A stretch of 64,000 nt of DNA from PALSA-612 sp963776375 (GTDB lineage Bacteria > Actinomycetota > Thermoleophilia > Gaiellales > Gaiellaceae): assembly GCA_963776375.1 (NCBI GenBank), contig CAVZMF010000007.1, positions 1 to 64,000 on the forward strand, written 5' to 3'. The notes beneath the pieces were generated by a model that worked only from the letters and a program-made list of their open reading frames with translations, was not told the DNA's origin and searched no databases. Position numbers and translations under genes: made by a program. Of this stretch, positions 60,511 through 64,000 are shown piece by piece (within the stretch, counting starts at the first letter, position 1; every line of letters starts with the position of its first letter).

Positions 60511-61014
60511 TTACAGCCGGTCGCGGAGCTCGGCCAGCGCCGCCCAGCGCGGGTCCGACTCCTCGCCCTCGTGCTCGTGCGGCTCGCGGTTCAGGTCGAG
60601 CCCGCAGACGGGGCAGAGCCCGGCGCAGTCGGGGCGGCAGAGGATCTTGTCCGGCAGCGCGAGGATGAGGCCGTCCCTGGCCCAGGAGGAGAGATCGAGC
60701 CGGTTTTCGGTCACGTACGGCGTCGTCAGCTCCTCGACGCCGTTCGGGCTCTCAGCCTGGTATTCGCGCAGGGCGAGATCGTCGTCGAGGACGGCGTCGC
60801 CGAGGCAGCGAAAGCAGGGCCCGTGGAGGCGGACGTGGAAGCGCAGCTCGTACACCGTGCCCGTGGAAGCGCGGGTGATCGCCAGCTCGGCGGGAACCTT
60901 CTCGGGCACGACCAGGTAGCGCTGGCCGCCCAGCTCGATCGGCGCGATCTCGACCTCGACCTCGTCGCGAAGGGACTCCCCGGACCGCAGCCGGAACTTC
61001 CTCAGATCCAGCAT
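60511..61014 (-). CDS. yceD: YceD/DUF177 family protein
   Basis: 167 aa. MLDLRKFRLRSGESLRDEVE start, LHGPCFRCLGDAVLDDDLAL (CxxC) in the middle and CRPDCAGLCPVCGLDLNREP at the C-terminus, all typical of the protein usually encoded just before rpmF and linked to 23S rRNA/ribosome accumulation. An alternative GTG two codons upstream (61020) is possible. Confidence 0.9.
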   Translation of the reverse strand: MLDLRKFRLRSGESLRDEVEVEIAPIELGGQRYLVVPEKVPAELAITRASTGTVYELRFHVRLHGPCFRCLGDAVLDDDLALREYQAESPNGVEELTTPYVTENRLDLSSWARDGLILALPDKILCRPDCAGLCPVCGLDLNREPHEHEGEESDPRWAALAELRDRL

Positions 61015-61034
61015 CGTCACAAGAGCCAGACTAG

Positions 61035-61570
61035 CTAGCGACCGCGTGCAGGGACCGGGGCCGGCTCGGTCGCCCGCTCGCCCTTCGGCGGCGTCACGAT
61101 CAGCGCCACGGCGCCGAGGATCACGAGGCCCGCGACGACCGTCCGCACGCTGAGCGGCTCGCGCTCCACCGCCCAGCCGAGGAAGACCGCGACGAGCGGG
61201 TTCACGTAGGCGTAGGTGGAAACGAGCGACGCCCGCGTCGTGCGCAGCAGCCATGCGTAGGCGGTGAACGCAAGCCAGGACCCGATCGCGATCAGATAGA
61301 CGAGCGCGAGGATCGAGCCCGTGGAGACGTCGTGGATGCTCGTCCGTTCCCCGGTGGCGGCGGCGACGATCGCGAGCAAGACCCCGCCGGCCCGCATCTG
61401 CATCCCGGCGCTCACGAACGGCCGCCGGGGCAGCGGCGCGCGGCGCGACTAGAGCGAGCCGGCCGCCCAGGCCGCGCCCGACACGATCAGTGCGATCGCC
61501 CCCGCGACGTCGATGTGGCTCGGCCCGCTCCAGCGCGGCCCAGACGCGGGCCGGGCTCGGCTGAGCCCTC
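61035..61570 (-). pseudogene. EamA/DMT-family transporter remnant
   Basis: The C-terminal half of a drug/metabolite transporter (AGMQMRAGGVLLAIVAAATG, SWLAFTAYAWLLRTTRASLV, STYAYVNPLVAVFLGWAVER) is readable. Upstream in the same frame GAIALIVSGAAWAAGSL runs into TAG where relatives have tyrosine, then continues with SRRAPLPRRPF. The first five helices are missing altogether. A 5'-deleted, nonsense-carrying pseudogene. Confidence 0.75.
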
Positions 61571-61579
61571 ACGAGCGCC

Positions 61580-61693
61580 CTACTGGTAGTTGCGCCAGGA
61601 GCCGCGCTTGTCCCGGTAGGGCAGGTCGCGAGACCCGACCAGCGGGGCGACGAGGATCAGGGCAAGAGGCACGAGAAGCCATAGGGCGGTCAT
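61580..61693 (-). CDS. Possible small membrane protein (37 aa)
   Basis: ATG at 61693 opens MTALWLLVPLALILVAPLVG, a single membrane helix, followed by a short polar tail (SRDLPYRDKRGSWRNYQ). No strong ribosome site. Divergent from the LysR gene. Could be a genuine small membrane protein or chance. Confidence 0.35.
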   Translation of the reverse strand: MTALWLLVPLALILVAPLVGSRDLPYRDKRGSWRNYQ

Positions 61694-61748
61694 AACGACC
61701 CGTACGATGCCTGCGTATGTTCGATTAGCACAAGTCGTGTTAGTGTTC

Positions 61749-62696
61749 ATGTCGATCATGCACGCTGATGATTGGCTGGGGCTCGAGCTGCGGCATCTGA
61801 TCGCGCTCAAGGCGGTCGCGGAGGAGGGGTCGTTCGGGCGCGCCGCGAAGCGGCTCGGGTACACGCAATCGGCGATCAGCCAGCAGATCGCAGTGCTCGA
61901 GCGCATCGTCGGGCAGCGCCTCGTCGAGCGCCCCGGCGGCCCGCGGCCGATCTCGATCACCGAGGCGGGCGAACTCCTGCTCACTCACGCGGACGGCATC
62001 GCCGCGCGCCTGCGGGCGGCGCAGGCGGACCTCAGCGCGCTCAGCGCGGGCGATGCCGGGCCGCTTCGAATCGGCACGTACCAGAGCGTCGGGGCGCGGC
62101 TGCTCCCCACGCTGCTGCGGGGCTTCAACGCCGACTGGCCGAAGATCGACGTCACGCTGGTCGAGTCCGCCGACGACCGCGAGCTCCTTGCGCTCGTCGA
62201 GCACGGCGAGGTCGACCTCAGCTTCATCGTCTATCCGCTGCAACCGGGCCCGTTCGAGGCCGCCGAGCTCATGCGCGATCCCTACGTCCTGCTCGTCGAG
62301 AAGGGCTCGCCGCTGGACAGGCGCGACCGCGCGCCCACGCTGCGCGAGATCGTCGACCTGCCGCTGATCGGCTACCGCTCCTGCCGCACGACCCAGCAGG
62401 TAGAGGAGCGGCTCCGCCTCACGGGCCGCGAGCCCAACGTGGTCTTCCGGTCCGACGACAACTACACCGTGCAGGGAATGGTCGCCGCCGGGATCGGGGT
62501 CGCCCTCGTGCCGCTCCTGACGGTCGACCCGAGCGACGACCGCATCGCCGTCGTCCACCTGGGCGACCGCGTCCCCGGCCGGCTGATCGGCGTCGCCTGG
62601 CACCGAGACCGGCTCAGGACGACGGCGGCCGCCGCGTTCGTCGAAGCCACGCTGGCGCTCTGCAAGCAGCACGAAAGCGCTTCTCTGGCGGCCTGA
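61749..62696 (+). CDS. LysR family transcriptional regulator
   Basis: 315 aa. HTH (LIALKAVAEEGSFGRAAKRL, YTQSAISQQIAVLERIVGQR) then a type 2 periplasmic-binding-like effector domain (GPLRIGTYQSVGARLLPTLL, GMVAAGIGVALVPLLTVDPS). Start at 61749 or 61758. The interrupted palindrome GCAC-aagtc-GTGT at about 61728-61740 could be its operator. Likely target: the divergent small ORF or the lost transporter. Confidence 0.9.
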   Translation: MSIMHADDWLGLELRHLIALKAVAEEGSFGRAAKRLGYTQSAISQQIAVLERIVGQRLVERPGGPRPISITEAGELLLTHADGIAARLRAAQADLSALSAGDAGPLRIGTYQSVGARLLPTLLRGFNADWPKIDVTLVESADDRELLALVEHGEVDLSFIVYPLQPGPFEAAELMRDPYVLLVEKGSPLDRRDRAPTLREIVDLPLIGYRSCRTTQQVEERLRLTGREPNVVFRSDDNYTVQGMVAAGIGVALVPLLTVDPSDDRIAVVHLGDRVPGRLIGVAWHRDRLRTTAAAAFVEATLALCKQHESASLAA

Positions 62697-62736
62697 GAAC
62701 CGGAATACAGCCTGGCGCGAGCACGTTGAAGACAAC

Positions 62737-62979
62737 GTGCGATCACTAAACGACATCCGAGCCGAGATCGAAGCGCTGACCGAGCGGCGGGCGCAGCTCC
62801 TACGCGTCCTGAGCGAGCAGCACGATGCGGATCTTGCAGCGGAGCACGCGAGCCTCGAAGACGAGATCGCGCGTCTCTGGGAAGAGCACCGAATCGAGCG
62901 TGCACGCATCCGCTTCGGCGAGCGTGACGAGATCATCCAGCGCGCCCGCCACGAAGAGCGGCTGGAGCGCGCCGCGTAA
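62737..62979 (+). CDS. Small coiled-coil hypothetical protein (80 aa)
   Basis: GTG start. Almost entirely charged helix (LNDIRAEIEALTERRAQLLRV; LEDEIARLWEEHRIERARIR), predicted coiled coil, no Cys. Codon usage fits the genome. Function unknown. Confidence 0.55.
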   Translation: MRSLNDIRAEIEALTERRAQLLRVLSEQHDADLAAEHASLEDEIARLWEEHRIERARIRFGERDEIIQRARHEERLERAA

Positions 62980-63071
62980 CACTCCCTCCTCCGACGCCCC
63001 GTCCCGGCCACCCCGTCTCTCTAAGATGGGGTGGCCACGGGGTGTGGATCTTCTCGGGGTGTTGGTGGCTC

Positions 63072-63144
63072 GGGGCGTTAGCTCAGCTGGGAGAGCGCCG
63101 GCTTTGCAAGCCGGAGGTCACCGGTTCGATCCCGGTACGCTCCA
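63072..63144 (+). tRNA. tRNA-Ala, anticodon UGC
   Basis: 73-nt tRNA: acceptor GGGGCGT/ACGCTCC (one G-T pair), D-arm AGCTCAGCTGGGAGAGC, anticodon stem CCGGC/GCCGG with loop TTTGCAA (TGC), T-arm ACCGG-TTCGATC-CCGGT. CCA not encoded. Confidence 0.96.
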
Positions 63145-63324
63145 TCAGGTTCGAACGTGCCCCGCTGTCTACGACCACAGCGGACTCGTACGAACCCCGA
63201 CATGCGCGAGCGGTGGTTCGCTAGGGGCCGGCCTGTATAGGACACTCGGCGCTCCAACGGTCAAACCTCTCTGGGGTTCTAGGAGTCGACCAAACGCGAA
63301 CACGCCGATTTATCGCGATATGGC

Positions 63325-63354
63325 GGAGATAGTCGGAGATAGTCGGCGATAGCG
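63325..63354 (+). repeat. Three 10-bp direct repeats downstream of tRNA-Ala
   Basis: ggagatagtc twice and ggcgatagcg once, in direct succession, about 180 bp after the tRNA. Short iterated sites behind a tRNA can be integrase arm sites, so another island may have used this tRNA. The remainder of 63145-63458 shows no gene. Confidence 0.4.
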
Positions 63355-63458
63355 TCAAATGGCTGCTTCGCCGCCGGCCGCCTGCTCCAGTGACCGATGG
63401 GGTTGAGTCGGAGCCGCCTCTCCCGCCATTGCCGGGGAAAGACGGCTCCGCCAGGGTC

Positions 63459-63797
63459 TTAGGCCTGCTCGTCGGACTCGGCTTTAGCTTCGAGTTCGGC
63501 GACTTCGAGGTCGATTACGAGCCCCTCGACGATCTTGGCCGACGCCGAGACCACACGCGCCGTCCCGACGATCGGAGCCACAGCCGCGAGGACACCCTGA
63601 ATCTGCTCCGGCTCGACCTCCAGCTCGCCCGCGAGGGCGAGGTTGAGGGCGTACGAGACCGCTGGTGCATCGACCGCCACGAGTGCGGCGATGCGTACGA
63701 GCGCGAGCGTCTGGGGATCGAGGCTCGACACCTCGATCGCGTCCGCGTTCATGCGCGCGAGCAGATCGAGCACCGGCGTCTCGGTTGCCTCTGCCAT
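63459..63797 (-). CDS. Carboxymuconolactone decarboxylase/AhpD-like protein lacking catalytic cysteines
   Basis: 112 aa all-helical protein: LDPQTLALVRIAALVAVDAP, YALNLALAGELEVEPEQIQG, VLAAVAPIVGTARVVSASAK follow the AhpD/CMD pattern, but the CxxC pair and its histidine are absent, so it cannot be a peroxidase of the AhpD type. AAAGGAG upstream of the ATG. Similar Cys-less actinobacterial proteins are uncharacterised. Confidence 0.75.
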   Translation of the reverse strand: MAEATETPVLDLLARMNADAIEVSSLDPQTLALVRIAALVAVDAPAVSYALNLALAGELEVEPEQIQGVLAAVAPIVGTARVVSASAKIVEGLVIDLEVAELEAKAESDEQA

Positions 63798-64000
63798 ACA
63801 AACTCCTTTCCGACGGGTAGCGACGGCCCGGCAGCCACCGATGGCGGCGAATCGGGCCTGACAGATCAGCGGTAATCGTCCCCCGGGCTTGAAGGCAACG
63901 CCTCGTCCTGTGGGGATGAAACGCGCACCCGCGCACGGCGGCCACCTACGCGGTCGAGCCGCCGTGAGCCCGACAACGGTCAGGCACAGCAGGCACCCAG
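63798..64000. other. Window end, no gene recognised
   Basis: 203 bp upstream of the CMD-like gene; presumably its promoter region. No convincing coding or RNA feature seen. Confidence 0.4.

Overview
The window is a high-GC bacterial chromosome segment with densely packed genes, many GTG/TTG starts and ATGA/GTGA overlaps. Gene content and order point to Actinomycetota, most likely class Thermoleophilia (Gaiella/Solirubrobacter-like). Pointers are collagen-like and SipW-type exported proteins, paired class III cyclase and family 5 binding-protein genes, a DUF6325/SHOCT pair, and AddAB/AdnAB-like nucleases with cysteine clusters. This placement is inference; no 16S or marker phylogeny is available.

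Layout. 1-5109: carbohydrate ABC transporter operon (minus), cut by the window start, divergent from its LacI-type regulator, with a visible promoter and two matching operators. 5344-7257: DUF6325 and SHOCT proteins and a polytopic GT39-like protein. 7398-11124: a degraded island bounded by a 61-bp perfect duplication of the 3' half of tRNA-Leu(UAA). 11185-17665: dinG, rmuC (behind a promoter-terminator leader), trxB, a zinc-ribbon/PAS protein and nth. 17655-23945: an AddA/AddB-like helicase-nuclease pair. 24402-28417: an isocitrate dehydrogenase-family gene whose last 31 bp are repeated 2.9 kb downstream, bracketing an element with an intact and a nonsense-mutated collagen-like gene. 28555-31327: TasA-like protein, SipW-type signal peptidase and an FN3-like exported protein, converging on an HD-GYP c-di-GMP phosphodiesterase. 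31409-35230: pntAA-pntAB-pntB plus an ornithine cyclodeaminase-family gene. 35333-39015: cupin, PadR regulator and membrane protein, then an FAD oxidoreductase/MBL-fold pair. 39020-47646: dprA-comM and yraN-rnhB, normally neighbours, separated here by a cyclase/beta-propeller protein, a family 5 binding protein, a ruined DNA methyltransferase and htpX. 47675-58435: the conserved block rpmF-plsX-acpP-rnc-smc-ftsY-ffh-rpsP-khpA-rimM-trmD-lepB-rplS. 58475-64000: cupin, ABC-F ATPase, yceD, a dead EamA transporter, a LysR regulator, tRNA-Ala(UGC) and a carboxymuconolactone decarboxylase-like gene.

Most notable. (i) The signal peptidase I gene in the core block encodes an N-terminal DnaJ-like domain lacking HPD, ahead of the peptidase. 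(ii) There are two independent small elements with recognisable att duplications (tRNA-Leu and the icd 3' end). (iii) A compact SipW/TasA-type matrix cassette lies beside a c-di-GMP phosphodiesterase. (iv) Four conserved genes (rmuC, addB-like, trmD, smc) are each exactly one base too long. Since trmD and smc are normally indispensable, single-base insertion errors in the assembly are the likeliest cause, and exact coordinates in those genes should be treated with care.
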